Part shown: in pieces, positions 44,782 through 55,172 of the stretch
Layout: every line of letters begins with the position of its first letter
How positions within the stretch are numbered: the first letter of the stretch is position 1
DNA from: an uncultured Pseudomonadales bacterium
GTDB taxonomy: Bacteria > Pseudomonadota > Gammaproteobacteria > Pseudomonadales > UBA7434
Direction of reading: 5' to 3'
Assembly: GCA_943788835.1 (NCBI GenBank)
Contig: CALSRU010000004.1
Span: 428,300 to 492,299 of the forward strand
Length of the DNA stretch: 64,000 bases
The notes under the pieces: generated by a model
What the model was told of the DNA's origin: nothing
The model's database searches: none
The model's input: only the letters and a program-made list of their open reading frames with translations
Program-made: the position numbers and the translations under genes

Positions 44782-45804
44782 ATGAGTGAAGGCGTGAGTG
44801 TCAAGCAGCAACAATTAATGGCGGAGAACACTTTTGCGGTCCTCGTTGAAGAGGCCGCCGACGGTAGTGTCGGGTCAGCGGTGGATATACTGGCCCATGC
44901 ATCAAAGCTGTCCAAAGGCAAAATTAAGGACGCTATGCAAAAAGGGGCGGTTTGGCGCGAAGAGCGACTCGCCCGGAGCTGTAAGTTGGTATCGGAACCA
45001 TCGGACAGTGAGTCAGGAGCAGCTAGTGCTGGCTTGTATGGTCACGGCCGGCGCGGCAAGCCGCGTCGTCTGCGTCGCGCAACCGCCGCGCTCAACAGTG
45101 GTGACAGGCTGCTAATGTACTACAACGCGCGGGTGCTATCGGCCAACTGTCCTGAAGCTAAATTGATTGCCGATCAAGGCGCGTATTCGATTTGGGACAA
45201 GCCGGCCGGCATGTTATGTCAGGGCTCAAAGTGGGGTGACCACTTGACCTTAAATCGATGGGTGGAAACACGGCTGGAGCCACGCCGGCCGGTCTTTGTG
45301 GTGCACCGACTCGACAGGATGGCTTCCGGACTTGTGGTATTGGCCCACACTAAAAAAGCGGCTGCTGCGCTGTCTACTCAGTTTGCTGAAAGGCAAGTTA
45401 GCAAAAGGTATGAATGTATTGTGCACGGGGTTGTTCAAGGGCAGCCACCAATAGTCCTTGAGGAGCCGCTCTATGGCAAGTGGGCCTTAACGCGAATAGA
45501 ATCAATCAATGGCGGCTCAGACGACCAGTTGACTTTGGAGGTTATCGGGATGGGAGCGAAGTTGGCGCCCTTGCCAAAAAACCAATTTAGCAAGCTGCTG
45601 GTCAGCATTGAGACCGGCCGTAAGCATCAAATTCGGCGCCATTTAGCTGATTACGGCTTTCCTATCGCAGGCGACCGGCAATATGGCCCTGATGCAGTCA
45701 GACTCAAGTCTCCTGATTGCGCGCTGCTGGATCTACAATTGCGTGCTGTCCAGCTTGCATTCAGTGATCCGCAGAAAGGTGAGCGAGTTCAGTGGAATAT
45801 ATAG
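44782..45804 (+). CDS. RNA pseudouridine synthase, RluA family
   Basis: A 340-residue enzyme that isomerises uridine in RNA. Residues 20-110 contain a divergent S4-like region (ASKLSKGKIKDAMQKGAVW) with a Gly/Arg-rich insertion (YGHGRRGKPRRLRRAT). The catalytic aspartate lies in VHRLDRMASGLVVLA, followed by KRYECIVHG and RKHQIRRHLADYGFPIAGDRQYG. ATG 44782 is preferred to TTG 44773. The RNA target is not predictable; other RluA-type enzymes act on rRNA or tRNA. Confidence 0.87.
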   Translation: MSEGVSVKQQQLMAENTFAVLVEEAADGSVGSAVDILAHASKLSKGKIKDAMQKGAVWREERLARSCKLVSEPSDSESGAASAGLYGHGRRGKPRRLRRATAALNSGDRLLMYYNARVLSANCPEAKLIADQGAYSIWDKPAGMLCQGSKWGDHLTLNRWVETRLEPRRPVFVVHRLDRMASGLVVLAHTKKAAAALSTQFAERQVSKRYECIVHGVVQGQPPIVLEEPLYGKWALTRIESINGGSDDQLTLEVIGMGAKLAPLPKNQFSKLLVSIETGRKHQIRRHLADYGFPIAGDRQYGPDAVRLKSPDCALLDLQLRAVQLAFSDPQKGERVQWNI

Positions 45805-45962
45805 TTTATTGACAATAACTTAGCTGCTTTAGGTAAAGCTGATTCTAGATTGTCCGCTCTTTGCGTATTGGCCTGAATCGTGACAATGTAGCGGTTTAAC
45901 TTCTGGAAATTGACGTTTGTATCACGTATAGTGCGCGGCTAACTTATAGCGGAGTGACCACT

Positions 45963-46859
45963 ATGGCTAAAGCAGCCAAAAAAGCTGCTTCGAGGGCGTC
46001 TGCCGGCAAGGCGGCTACAACGAAAAGCAAGGCAACTGGTAAAGCGCCTGCTAAAAAAGCGGCAGTTAAAAAACCAGCAGTTAAAAAACAATCGGCGAAT
46101 AAAGTGGCCTCAAAGAAAGCTCCTGCTGCGAAAAAGTCTGTTTCGAAGAAAGCGTCGGTGGCTAAGAAGCCCGCTGCCAAAAAGACAGCTGTGAAGAAGG
46201 CCGCTGTGAAAAAGCTCGCTGCTAAAAAGACAACTGCTAAAAAGACAGCTGTGAAGAAAGGCGCAGTGAAAAAGGCTGTTGTGAAGAAAGCAGCCGTTAA
46301 GAAATCTCCGGTAAAGAAATCGGCAGAAAAAAAGGCCCCGCCAAAGAAACCTGCAGTTAAAAAGGCAGCCGCTTCAAAAGCAGCCAGTAAAAAGATAGCG
46401 GCCAAAGCAGCGCTCGCGAAGAAGCCCGCTGCAAAAAAAGCAACGCTCGCAAAAACTAAGTCTGTCGCCGCGAAGAAAGAATCAGCGACAGCCAAAAATA
46501 AGGTCGTGGTGAAAAAAGCCAATGCGCATGCGATTACTGAGCAAGGCGCTGCTTCCAAAGCAAAGGAACCGGTAGGCAAGAAAACCAAGTCTGCGCCTCA
46601 CCGCCAGCGCAGAGCGCGCTCTGATAAAAACGCCAGTGCTGCCCCAATTGATATTGCTAAGCGGCAAGCCGAACTGGATGCTAATCAAAAGGTCGACGAG
46701 AATAGCAGTGCTGGCATCGCGAGCCAAATTGAGGCTTTTCTATCCAAGGGGAAAGAAATTAACGAAATCCCTGTGGGTGTGAGCGGTATAACTCACACCG
46801 GTGGAACGAAGCACATTACTATCAGCCGTAACAAGCCGCAAAATCAAACTTCGAGCTGA
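45963..46859 (+). CDS. Histone H1-like lysine/alanine repeat protein (AlgP-like)
   Basis: A 298-residue protein. Residues 1-200 consist almost entirely of imperfect KKxAxKKPAxKK-type pentapeptide repeats, as in Pseudomonas AlgP (AlgR3) and the C-terminal tail of eukaryotic histone H1. Residues 200-298 are less repetitive and contain KRQAELDANQKVDENSSAGIASQIEAFLSKGKEINEIP. ATG 45963 is chosen because GGAG lies 8 nt before it. It probably binds and condenses DNA without specificity; a regulatory role is known for AlgP but not shown here. Ends at a terminator. Confidence 0.82.
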   Translation: MAKAAKKAASRASAGKAATTKSKATGKAPAKKAAVKKPAVKKQSANKVASKKAPAAKKSVSKKASVAKKPAAKKTAVKKAAVKKLAAKKTTAKKTAVKKGAVKKAVVKKAAVKKSPVKKSAEKKAPPKKPAVKKAAASKAASKKIAAKAALAKKPAAKKATLAKTKSVAAKKESATAKNKVVVKKANAHAITEQGAASKAKEPVGKKTKSAPHRQRRARSDKNASAAPIDIAKRQAELDANQKVDENSSAGIASQIEAFLSKGKEINEIPVGVSGITHTGGTKHITISRNKPQNQTSS

Positions 46860-46883
46860 CTCTATCGCCAACGGAAACTAAGG

Positions 46884-46909
46884 AACCTCTCTTATGAGAG
46901 GTTTTTTTT
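46884..46909 (+). terminator. Terminator of the histone-like gene
   Basis: Stem AACCTCTC / GAGAGGTT with a 4-nt loop is followed by eight T. Confidence 0.92.
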
Positions 46910-47135
46910 GCTTAAAACGCCGCTGAAAAATAACTCAATAGCCCCGGAAGGATTCAGCTTTTGCCCCGCTTAAGCTCGCAATGTAACCAGTTCGAACCGC
47001 ATTTGATTTATTATTATACGATTGACGGCCAAAGCTTAATTTAAGCTCTGAGTTTTCGTGTAATTGCTTGAAACATCAAGCCGTAGGCGATTTAATGCCT
47101 TCGTTACTTCAATCACAACTTACGGAGTGTTTTGT

Positions 47136-47567
47136 ATGTTTAAAGAATTTAAAGATTTTGCCCTGAAAGGGAACTTTGTGGATATGGCTGTTGGTATTGT
47201 TATCGGCGCTGCTTTTAGCACCATTGTTAAGTCTTTTGTCAGCGATATTATTATGCCTGTTGTTGGTGTCGTAACCGGTGGAGTTGACTTTTCAAATTTA
47301 TTTGTAGTTATAAAAAGCCCTATTGAGGGGGCCGTTTACACAACCCTTGATGCGGCTAAAGAGGCTGGAGCTGTGACAATTAATTACGGCATCTTTGTCA
47401 ATGCATTGATCACCTTCGTGATCGTCGCTTTTGTATTGTTCATGGTGATCAAGGGAATGAATAATGCCAAGAAAGCTCTTGAGGAAGAGCAGGCGGCCGC
47501 GCCACCTCCAGGACCTTCGGCAGAGGTTGAGCTTCTGACCGAAATTAGAGATTCGCTGGCTAAGTAG
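47136..47567 (+). CDS. mscL: Large-conductance mechanosensitive channel MscL
   Basis: A 143-residue inner-membrane channel that opens under hypo-osmotic shock. [37 protein letters not shown] is the pore helix region. The second helix ([25 protein letters not shown]) and the C-terminal TEIRDSL bundle also fit. ATG 47136 has GGAG 9 nt upstream and gives normal length (E. coli 136 aa); the longer open frame upstream is not conserved. Confidence 0.97.
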   Translation: MFKEFKDFALKGNFVDMAVGIVIGAAFSTIVKSFVSDIIMPVVGVVTGGVDFSNLFVVIKSPIEGAVYTTLDAAKEAGAVTINYGIFVNALITFVIVAFVLFMVIKGMNNAKKALEEEQAAAPPPGPSAEVELLTEIRDSLAK

Positions 47568-47583
47568 CATCGCAGCTAAAAAA

Positions 47584-47608
47584 AACCGCCTTTTGGGGCG
47601 GTTTTTTA
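47584..47608. terminator. Bidirectional terminator between mscL and uup
   Basis: Stem AACCGCC / GGCGGTT with A-run on the left and T-run on the right. It serves both convergent genes and abuts the uup stop. Confidence 0.9.
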
Positions 47609-49561
47609 CTTGTTTTCTTGGCTACTGAGCTCCTCAAGTTCTACCCAGCGGACTGTTCTTTCGTCTAACTGCTTTTGCAGCGAACCTAATTCATCTAACA
47701 TTGGCTGAGTTTCATGAAAGCTTGCCTCATAAAACTCAGGATTCGCGACTTTTGTTTCAAGATCACTGATAGCGATCTCAAGCTTATCAATTTCGTTGGG
47801 TAGCTGGTCCAATTCACGCTGTATTTTATAACTCAATTTTTTTTTCTTCGCTGCCGGTTGCGCAGCCGGGCTAACGCTATCATTGATGACCGATGTGGCG
47901 CTGTTAGTGGCTGCGGGAAGAGTGTCGCTAATTTTCAGTGCTTTACCTCTAGTGGCCCAGTCGCTAAAGCCCCCTACATATTCATGCACATTGCCATCAT
48001 CTTCAAATACCAAAATACTGGTTACTACATTGTCGAGAAATTCTCGGTCATGACTGACGATGAGGAGGGTACCCTCATAGGCCACTAAGCGTTCTTCTAA
48101 TACTTCGAGCATCTCAATGTCGAGGTCGTTAGTCGGTTCATCGAGCACCAACAGGTTGCTCGGCTTGCTAAATAATTTAGCCAACGACACACGATTACGT
48201 TCGCCACCTGATAGCGCTTTCACCGGTGTCATGGCGCGCTTAGGCGCGAACAGGAAGTTTTGCAAGTAGCTTATAATATGCCGGTCTTTGCCGTTTATTT
48301 GAATGAAGTCGCGCCCCATGCCGACGTTTTCAGCGATCGATTTGTCGGGGTCAAGTTGGCGTTTAACTTGATCAAAATATCCCATTTCTAAATTGGTGCC
48401 TAGTTTCACTGAGCCCTGATCAGGTTCAACCATGCCAAGCAGAATTTTAAGAAGCGTACTTTTACCTACGCCATTGTTACCAATTAAGCCAATTCGATCC
48501 CCTCGCATTATTTTTAACTTGAGGTTTCTAAGCAGTGATTCATTGTTGTAGCCATGAGTAACGGCTCGCATTTCGCAAACTTTACGGCCTGATTGCTCTG
48601 CGGTTTCAACATGGATACTTGCTTTGCCTTGCCGTTTGAGTCGTTCTGCTCGTTCGCGGCGCATCTTCTCAAGTGCGCGTACACGACCTTCATTACGTGT
48701 TCTACGAGCTTTAATACCTTGGCGTATCCAAGTTTCTTCGAGAGCGAGTTTTTTATCGAATAATGCATTATGTTGGCTTTCGTCTTTCAAAGACTGCTCT
48801 TTTAATTTTAAAAAGTTATTGTAGCTGCCCGGCCAATCAATAATCTTGCCACGGTCAATTTCGATGATGCGAGTGGCAAGGCTTTGTAGAAAATTTCGGT
48901 CGTGAGTAATAAAAACTACGCTACCTCGGTAACCGCGCACTACATGCTCAAGCCACTCGATAGTAGATATATCGAGGTGGTTAGTCGGCTCATCGAGTAA
49001 AAGTAAATTGGGCTCGCTCACTAAAGCTTTACCTAGGGCTACTCTGCGCCGCCAGCCCCCAGAAAGTTCTGAAAGTTTTTTATTGGCCGGTAAATCGAGC
49101 TGGCTGATAAATTTCTCCACTTGTTTATCGAGATTCCAGCCGCCGCCAGCCTCTATTGCCGCTTGCAGTTCAGACATTTCCTCGAGCGGATCTGCGTAAC
49201 GTCGTGCACCATCACTGTTAATACCTGGAGGCTGTTCCTTACCCGAAGCTAACGCCTCATAGCGCTGTATGAGGGCGCTTTGATCAGCAAGACCCTCGCG
49301 GACGACGTCAAAGACAAGATCATCGCGGCTTACCGGCAAATTTTGATCCAATTGACTGATACGCAGCATTTGTTGGCGATGGACACTACCACTATCGGCC
49401 TCAATGGCACCGGCTAATATTTTTAATAGCGTCGTTTTGCCGGCTCCGTTGCGACCAATCAGGCAAATGCGCTCATTTGGCTCAATCGCAAATCCAGTGT
49501 TCGACAGGAGTGGCGTGTCGCCAAATTCAATAGATATTTCGTTCAGTCGTATTAATGTCAC
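47606..49561 (-). CDS. uup: ABC-F ATPase Uup
   Basis: A 651-residue cytosolic ATPase with two ABC domains and no membrane part. Walker A motifs are GRNGAGKTT (36-44) and GNNGVGKST; signatures are LSGGWRRR and LSGGERNR; Walker B motifs are LLLLDEPTNHLD and LLVLDEPTNDLD. The C-terminal coiled coil (KIQRELDQLPNEIDKLEIAISDLE) distinguishes Uup from other ABC-F proteins. Uup acts on ribosomes or branched DNA intermediates and lowers transposon excision in E. coli. The start is GTG at 49561. Confidence 0.93.
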   Translation of the reverse strand: MTLIRLNEISIEFGDTPLLSNTGFAIEPNERICLIGRNGAGKTTLLKILAGAIEADSGSVHRQQMLRISQLDQNLPVSRDDLVFDVVREGLADQSALIQRYEALASGKEQPPGINSDGARRYADPLEEMSELQAAIEAGGGWNLDKQVEKFISQLDLPANKKLSELSGGWRRRVALGKALVSEPNLLLLDEPTNHLDISTIEWLEHVVRGYRGSVVFITHDRNFLQSLATRIIEIDRGKIIDWPGSYNNFLKLKEQSLKDESQHNALFDKKLALEETWIRQGIKARRTRNEGRVRALEKMRRERAERLKRQGKASIHVETAEQSGRKVCEMRAVTHGYNNESLLRNLKLKIMRGDRIGLIGNNGVGKSTLLKILLGMVEPDQGSVKLGTNLEMGYFDQVKRQLDPDKSIAENVGMGRDFIQINGKDRHIISYLQNFLFAPKRAMTPVKALSGGERNRVSLAKLFSKPSNLLVLDEPTNDLDIEMLEVLEERLVAYEGTLLIVSHDREFLDNVVTSILVFEDDGNVHEYVGGFSDWATRGKALKISDTLPAATNSATSVINDSVSPAAQPAAKKKKLSYKIQRELDQLPNEIDKLEIAISDLETKVANPEFYEASFHETQPMLDELGSLQKQLDERTVRWVELEELSSQENK

Positions 49562-49651
49562 AAGGTGTTTCGCGGTGGTTGAATGAAGTCAAGGTAAAGC
49601 CAGCGGGCCAAATGATACGGCTTCGCTGAATATTACTAACAGTTGTAAGGT

Positions 49652-50815
49652 TTACTCAGAATAAATGCGCGCCACCCTAGGAGAAACGCCGGTGAGTAGT
49701 TGGTAGCTGATGGTCAGTGCGTGTTTGGCAATGGTTTCGACTGGAAGGCCTTTGCCCCACAAGATGGCCTCGTCACCAACCTGCACGGTAACATCATTAG
49801 CAATCAGGGTGGTAACGTCCACGCCAATCATATCCATAGAAACTCGCCCAGCAAGGCCAGCAAGCCTGCCGTTGATTAAAATCGGTGTGCCATTTTCAGC
49901 ATGGCGTGGATAGCCGTCGCCGTAACCGATGGCAATCGTAGCAATCATGCTATCTCTGGGCGCAGTCCATGCACCAGCATAACCAATGGTTGCGCCTTGC
50001 TGCACCTGCCTTAGATCAATGATGGGTGCCTTCAGCGTCATGACCGGCTGAAGTTGCTGACTAATGCTATTCGGACTCTGCAGTGGATTGGCGCCGTAAA
50101 GCATTATGCCGGGACGAATTATTTCACGGTTAGGGGCGTAGTTGCCCAGCTGGTGTCGCAACCAATTTGCGCGTGCAACGGCCGTTGCATGCCGCAATAA
50201 ACCGGCTGAGTTCGTTATCGAAAATTGTCTGCGCTCGTGGTGATTAAGGTCCGGCCTGATCATTTTTTGAAAGACCGCTAGTTGCTTATCGGTGGCGTCT
50301 ACCGCGTCGTTGTCAGCACTGTGTAAATGCGTAATGACAGCCTCACAGTGGTCATGGGCTGCAGTTAACGAAAACGTGCTGGGAAGAGCCTCAAGTCCGA
50401 GACGATGCATACCCGTATCTAGCTTTAACCAATAGCGGAGCTTGGCAGCCTCACATGTGGCAATGTGATCATTAATATTATGCTGAGCAAATAGTGCTGG
50501 GGTAAGCGAGTATTGCTTAGCTATTGCAAAGTCGTCATTGTTGAAATGATGACTAAAGATAACAATCTTCTGCTGGCAGCCGTTTTCACGGAGAGCGACT
50601 GCTTCGTGCAGTCGGGCCACGCCATAGGCATCCACCGAAGCGCTTAGCGCGCTGGCTACTTTGATCATGCCGTGTCCGTAGGCATCCGCCTTCACCATAC
50701 ACAAAAGCTGGCTCTGAGGAGCTAATGATTGCGCTAGCACAGCGTTGGCACGCAGCGCGTCTAAATCAATCGATGCAGTGGCGTGCTGTAGTGAGTGACT
50801 GAGGTTTTTAGGCAT
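49652..50815 (-). CDS. alr: Alanine racemase
   Basis: A 387-residue PLP enzyme making D-alanine for peptidoglycan. The PLP lysine is in LLCMVKADAYGHGM, the second catalytic residue (Tyr) in ATIGYAGAWTAP, and the MDMIGVDVT segment closes the active site of the dimer. It overlaps the end of the fructosamine kinase gene by 8 nt, so translation is probably coupled. Confidence 0.95.
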   Translation of the reverse strand: MPKNLSHSLQHATASIDLDALRANAVLAQSLAPQSQLLCMVKADAYGHGMIKVASALSASVDAYGVARLHEAVALRENGCQQKIVIFSHHFNNDDFAIAKQYSLTPALFAQHNINDHIATCEAAKLRYWLKLDTGMHRLGLEALPSTFSLTAAHDHCEAVITHLHSADNDAVDATDKQLAVFQKMIRPDLNHHERRQFSITNSAGLLRHATAVARANWLRHQLGNYAPNREIIRPGIMLYGANPLQSPNSISQQLQPVMTLKAPIIDLRQVQQGATIGYAGAWTAPRDSMIATIAIGYGDGYPRHAENGTPILINGRLAGLAGRVSMDMIGVDVTTLIANDVTVQVGDEAILWGKGLPVETIAKHALTISYQLLTGVSPRVARIYSE

Positions 50816-51701
50816 ATTTAGCGATAGTTTGATGAACTTGCTCTAGATAGCTTTCGCCAAAAATATTCAAATGGTTGAGCAAATGATAGAGATTGTATAA
50901 CGACATTCTAGACCGCCAGCCGGCTTCCATTGGCCAGTGCTCATCATAGCTTAAATAAAAATCGTGCGGTAAGCCGCCAAACAATAGTGACATAGCAATA
51001 TCAGTTTCGCGCCAGCCATAATAAACCGCAGGATCAATTAAGGCGGGTTGCCCCTGTTCATCTATCAGTATGTTGCCAGGCCATAAATCGCCATGCAACA
51101 ACGAGGCTGGCTGCCAAGGTACGAGTTCAGTCAGACGTTCGCAGATCGATTCAATACTAATGACCCATGGCGTCTCTAAATAGCCGTTGTCAAAGGCGAG
51201 TCGAGTTTGATGCATTAAGCGTTGCTGTGAAAAGAAATCATGGCCATCTTCAAACCAGCCATTTTTTTGCTGTTGTGCGCCGCAATAGTTATCCTCGGCT
51301 AGCCCATAAGGCGTCGTTAAATTACTCGCGCTGGCAGTACTAAAGCGATGCAGGTCAGCCAATTGGCCGGCTAGCCTCTGCCAGTAATCCGAACATTGGG
51401 CGGTCTCGGCAATATGCTCAATTAAAAGGCATTGCTTGCAGATGTAGAGTACTTCAGGAATACGTAAAGTGCCGGTGTTGGAGAGCAGCTCTAAGCCGGA
51501 GGCCTCAGACTTTAGTGCTTCACCTGAGTTGTCCCGACAAACTTTTGCGACAATTTTTCGATCCTGCGAATTAGCCAGTAGATAGCACTCATGGTGCCCG
51601 CTACCCAAAACTTCGCAGCGCTCTAGCTGCTCGAAGCCATGGCCGGCCAACCATTCGCCCGTCTTATCAGACACTAGGAAAGGAAATTCCACGCTATTCA
51701 T
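50808..51701 (-). CDS. Fructosamine kinase family protein
   Basis: A 297-residue kinase that phosphorylates sugar adducts on proteins or free amines so that they fall off (deglycation). It shows VLGSGHHECYLL, SEASGLELLS, the catalytic LLHGDLWPGNILID and the metal-binding DPAVYYGWRETDIAMSLLFGG, all typical of the family. I prefer ATG 51701; the frame is open to a TTG 7 codons upstream, and neither has a good ribosome binding site. First gene of a pair with alr. Confidence 0.88.
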   Translation of the reverse strand: MNSVEFPFLVSDKTGEWLAGHGFEQLERCEVLGSGHHECYLLANSQDRKIVAKVCRDNSGEALKSEASGLELLSNTGTLRIPEVLYICKQCLLIEHIAETAQCSDYWQRLAGQLADLHRFSTASASNLTTPYGLAEDNYCGAQQQKNGWFEDGHDFFSQQRLMHQTRLAFDNGYLETPWVISIESICERLTELVPWQPASLLHGDLWPGNILIDEQGQPALIDPAVYYGWRETDIAMSLLFGGLPHDFYLSYDEHWPMEAGWRSRMSLYNLYHLLNHLNIFGESYLEQVHQTIAKYA

Positions 51702-52175
51702 TAAAAATGTGTTGCCATACAAAATAGTGCTGAGATACTTTGGATTAGAATCTCCCTACGGTGAACCTTGAGAAGCAATTGTCAACGCTTGCAAGCAAAC
51801 TTTGCCTGATAATAGAGGCAATATCCTATCACGTATTGCGTTCTTGTTTTCAAAGATCAGTGGGACAGACGTTCCAAGCTTAAGGGCGAGTCTTTGATGC
51901 CGAAGCCGTGCTGGCACAGCATTGAGAAGATTGGCAGTAGAGCGCCTTGCATACAGCTTTTGCCAGATAGCAGCTTTGTTACTGTTATAAATTTTTAATC
52001 AGGCTTAGTCATGCTATGTTAGCGGCTGTGATATGGTTTAAGAGTCCATGATAGATGCTTAGAACCTTGACCGAGTTAGGTTTAAGGAGAGCTTAGATGA
52101 TGCGTCTGTCACTGACTCGCCATGAAATGGGCAGGTTGAATATGCGGGCCAAACAATCTACGGAGCTTTTTTAGC
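51702..52175. other. Intergenic region between divergent genes, holding a leader ORF
   Basis: This 474-bp interval contains both divergent promoters. The only notable element is the 25-codon ORF at 52097-52174. No RNA gene or strong hairpin is recognised in the rest. Confidence 0.5.
52097..52174 (+). CDS. Possible 25-residue leader peptide
   Basis: ATG at 52097 has a strong ribosome binding site (AAGGAG, ending about 8 nt upstream). The ORF ends TAG one base before the ATG of the 5'-nucleotidase gene. The product is Met/Arg-rich and has no known motif. The nucleotidase's own ribosome binding site (ACGGAG) lies inside the ORF, so ribosomes finishing here could reinitiate or control access to that site. 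Coding status is not proven. Confidence 0.4.
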   Translation: MMRLSLTRHEMGRLNMRAKQSTELF

Positions 52176-53093
52176 ATGGCTACACTGGGCGATAGGTTAG
52201 TGATCGCAATCTCATCACGCGCATTATTTGATATGCGTGAGAGTCACGAGGTTTATCAGCGAGAGGGTTTATCCGCCTATTCTCAGTATCAGATCGATCA
52301 TGAGGAAGAGCCTTTGGCTCCTGGCGATGCGTTTCCACTGGTTCAAAAACTATTGGCCATTAACGATAAATTTGAAGGTGATACACGGGTCGAAATTATT
52401 TTGCTCTCGCGTAATAGCGCCGATACTGGCTTGCGGGTGTTCAATTCTATTGCCCACTATGGCTTGGCGATTCAACGAGCTGCTTTTAGTGGAGGCGAAA
52501 GCCCTTACCGTTATGTGAAGGCCTTCGGTTCGCATCTGTTTCTATCAACTGATGCTGACGATGTCCGTTCAGCATTGGATAATGGCGTTGCAGCGGCTAC
52601 TTTTTTACCCGCAGGTGGGGCGCGCAACGATAAAGAGCAGCTACGCTTTGCGTTTGATGGGGACGCCGTCTTATTTTCTGACGAAGCTGAGCAAGTGTTT
52701 AAATCGGATGGATTGCAGGCTTTCACAGACTCTGAGCAAGCCTCTGCTAAAGAACCCTTATCGGGCGGGCCCTTTAAGAACTTTTTAGCCGCATTGCAAA
52801 AGCTTCAGGCTGAGTTTACTGAAGCTGATTCGCCGATTCGTACAGCCCTAGTCACAGCGCGATCGGCGCCAGCACATGAGCGCGTTATTCGAACGCTGCG
52901 CGCTTGGCATATCCGTATCGATGAATCCCTGTTCTTGGGAGGTCTGCCAAAAGTGGATTTTCTAAAGGCCTATGGAGCCGATGTTTTTTTTGACGATCAG
53001 CGTGGCCATTGTGAGCTCGCAGCCGGTCATATTGCTACGGGTCATGTGCCGCATGGGGTGGCAAATGCGATGGCTAAAGGTATTGATGAGTGA
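52176..53093 (+). CDS. Cytosolic 5'-nucleotidase (NT5C1-like family)
   Basis: A 305-residue protein of the 5'-nucleotidase family related to animal cytosolic nucleotidase IA (PF06189 type). Landmarks are LVIAISSRALFDMRESHEVYQREGLSAY, VEIILLSRNSADTGLRVFNSI and GGLPKVDFLKAYGADVFFDDQRGH, which contain the HAD-like Asp motifs. It should dephosphorylate nucleoside monophosphates. It is alone upstream of cysB, with the leader ORF in front. Confidence 0.85.
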   Translation: MATLGDRLVIAISSRALFDMRESHEVYQREGLSAYSQYQIDHEEEPLAPGDAFPLVQKLLAINDKFEGDTRVEIILLSRNSADTGLRVFNSIAHYGLAIQRAAFSGGESPYRYVKAFGSHLFLSTDADDVRSALDNGVAAATFLPAGGARNDKEQLRFAFDGDAVLFSDEAEQVFKSDGLQAFTDSEQASAKEPLSGGPFKNFLAALQKLQAEFTEADSPIRTALVTARSAPAHERVIRTLRAWHIRIDESLFLGGLPKVDFLKAYGADVFFDDQRGHCELAAGHIATGHVPHGVANAMAKGIDE

Positions 53094-53291
53094 CGATCGT
53101 CTCGGTTCAAATTACGCCGATATTTGCGTTAGTGTAGTGTTAAGATTATCGTTAATTTGACGAGCTACCGGTTCTTTTGAGTCGATTACTGGCCACAAGA
53201 TATTGCAGTGAAGTTCAGTGGTACGCAGGGTGCTGCTAAAATATTCAGGTGTCGTCCTGGCGCGCGATCAAAGAGCCCCAGAGACGATTAA

Positions 53292-54305
<1,014 letters not shown>

Positions 54306-54452
54306 ATTGCTTCGCGAAGATTCTCGCTTATTTAGTGCGACTAATTAGTTGGCTAAACGCAAAGGGTTGGTTAATATGCCGCTGCCTTCAAGCAGTATTT
54401 TATACAGCGGCGTTTTATTTTTTATTAGAAGATGAAAGTTAAGGAGAAATGT

Positions 54453-55070
54453 GTGGAGCTGGCGTGTCTTGATTTAGAGGGAGTGTTAATTCCTGAAATT
54501 TGGATTGATTTTGCGGAGCGTACTGGAATTGACGGCTTGAAAGCGACTACTCGAGACATCCCTGATTACAATGTTTTGATGCAGCAGCGTCTTCGTTTAC
54601 TAGACGAAAACAATTTAAAGCTGGCAGACATCCAAAATGTTATTGCGGATATGGCACCCTTGGAGGGTGCTCAGGAGTTTCTCAACTGGCTGCGGGAGAG
54701 GTTTCAGGTAATTATTTTGTCAGATACCTTTTACGAATTCTCAGCGCCACTAATGAAACAGTTGGATTGGCCAGCCTTGTTCTGTCACAAGCTTGAAGTG
54801 GATGACCAAGGGCGAGTTAGTAATTATTTGTTACGCCAATCCAATCCCAAACAAAAGTCTGTGGAGGCCTTTCAGTCGCTAAACTTTCGAGTGATTGCGG
54901 CCGGTGATTCTTACAACGATACGACTATGCTGGGGGCTGCTGAAGTAGGGATTCTTTTTCATGCGCCGAAAAATGTGATCGATGAATTTCCACAGTTTCA
55001 GGCAGTTGATACCTTCCTAGATTTAAAGCATGCTTTCATCGCTGCTAGTGAGCGAGAGCTCACTTTATAA
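54453..55070 (+). CDS. thrH: Phosphoserine phosphatase / homoserine phosphotransferase ThrH
   Basis: A 205-residue HAD enzyme. The nucleophile is Asp7 in ACLDLEGVLIPEIW, followed by ILSDTFYEFS, QSNPKQKSVEAF and the metal-binding AAGDSYNDTTMLGAA. ThrH of Pseudomonas hydrolyses phosphoserine and can move the phosphate to homoserine. I place the start at GTG 54453 because AAGGAG lies 6 nt before it and the length then equals that of P. aeruginosa ThrH; ATG 54432 lies upstream of that site. It follows cysB, as in Pseudomonas. Confidence 0.93.
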   Translation: MELACLDLEGVLIPEIWIDFAERTGIDGLKATTRDIPDYNVLMQQRLRLLDENNLKLADIQNVIADMAPLEGAQEFLNWLRERFQVIILSDTFYEFSAPLMKQLDWPALFCHKLEVDDQGRVSNYLLRQSNPKQKSVEAFQSLNFRVIAAGDSYNDTTMLGAAEVGILFHAPKNVIDEFPQFQAVDTFLDLKHAFIAASERELTL

Positions 55071-55172
55071 CCGGTATATAACTAGGTTTCAGCCTTTTTT
55101 GGCTGGCCCTTGAGGAAAATTGCGTTCGGTGTTATGTGCTCATTCGTGGAAATTTGGCACGATCATGGTTGC

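Noticed and set aside
45944-46588. 214-codon minus-strand frame rich in Ala and Phe, looking like a membrane protein
   Set aside because: Antisense to the Lys/Ala repeats of the histone-like gene, whose start, ribosome binding site and terminator are all in order.
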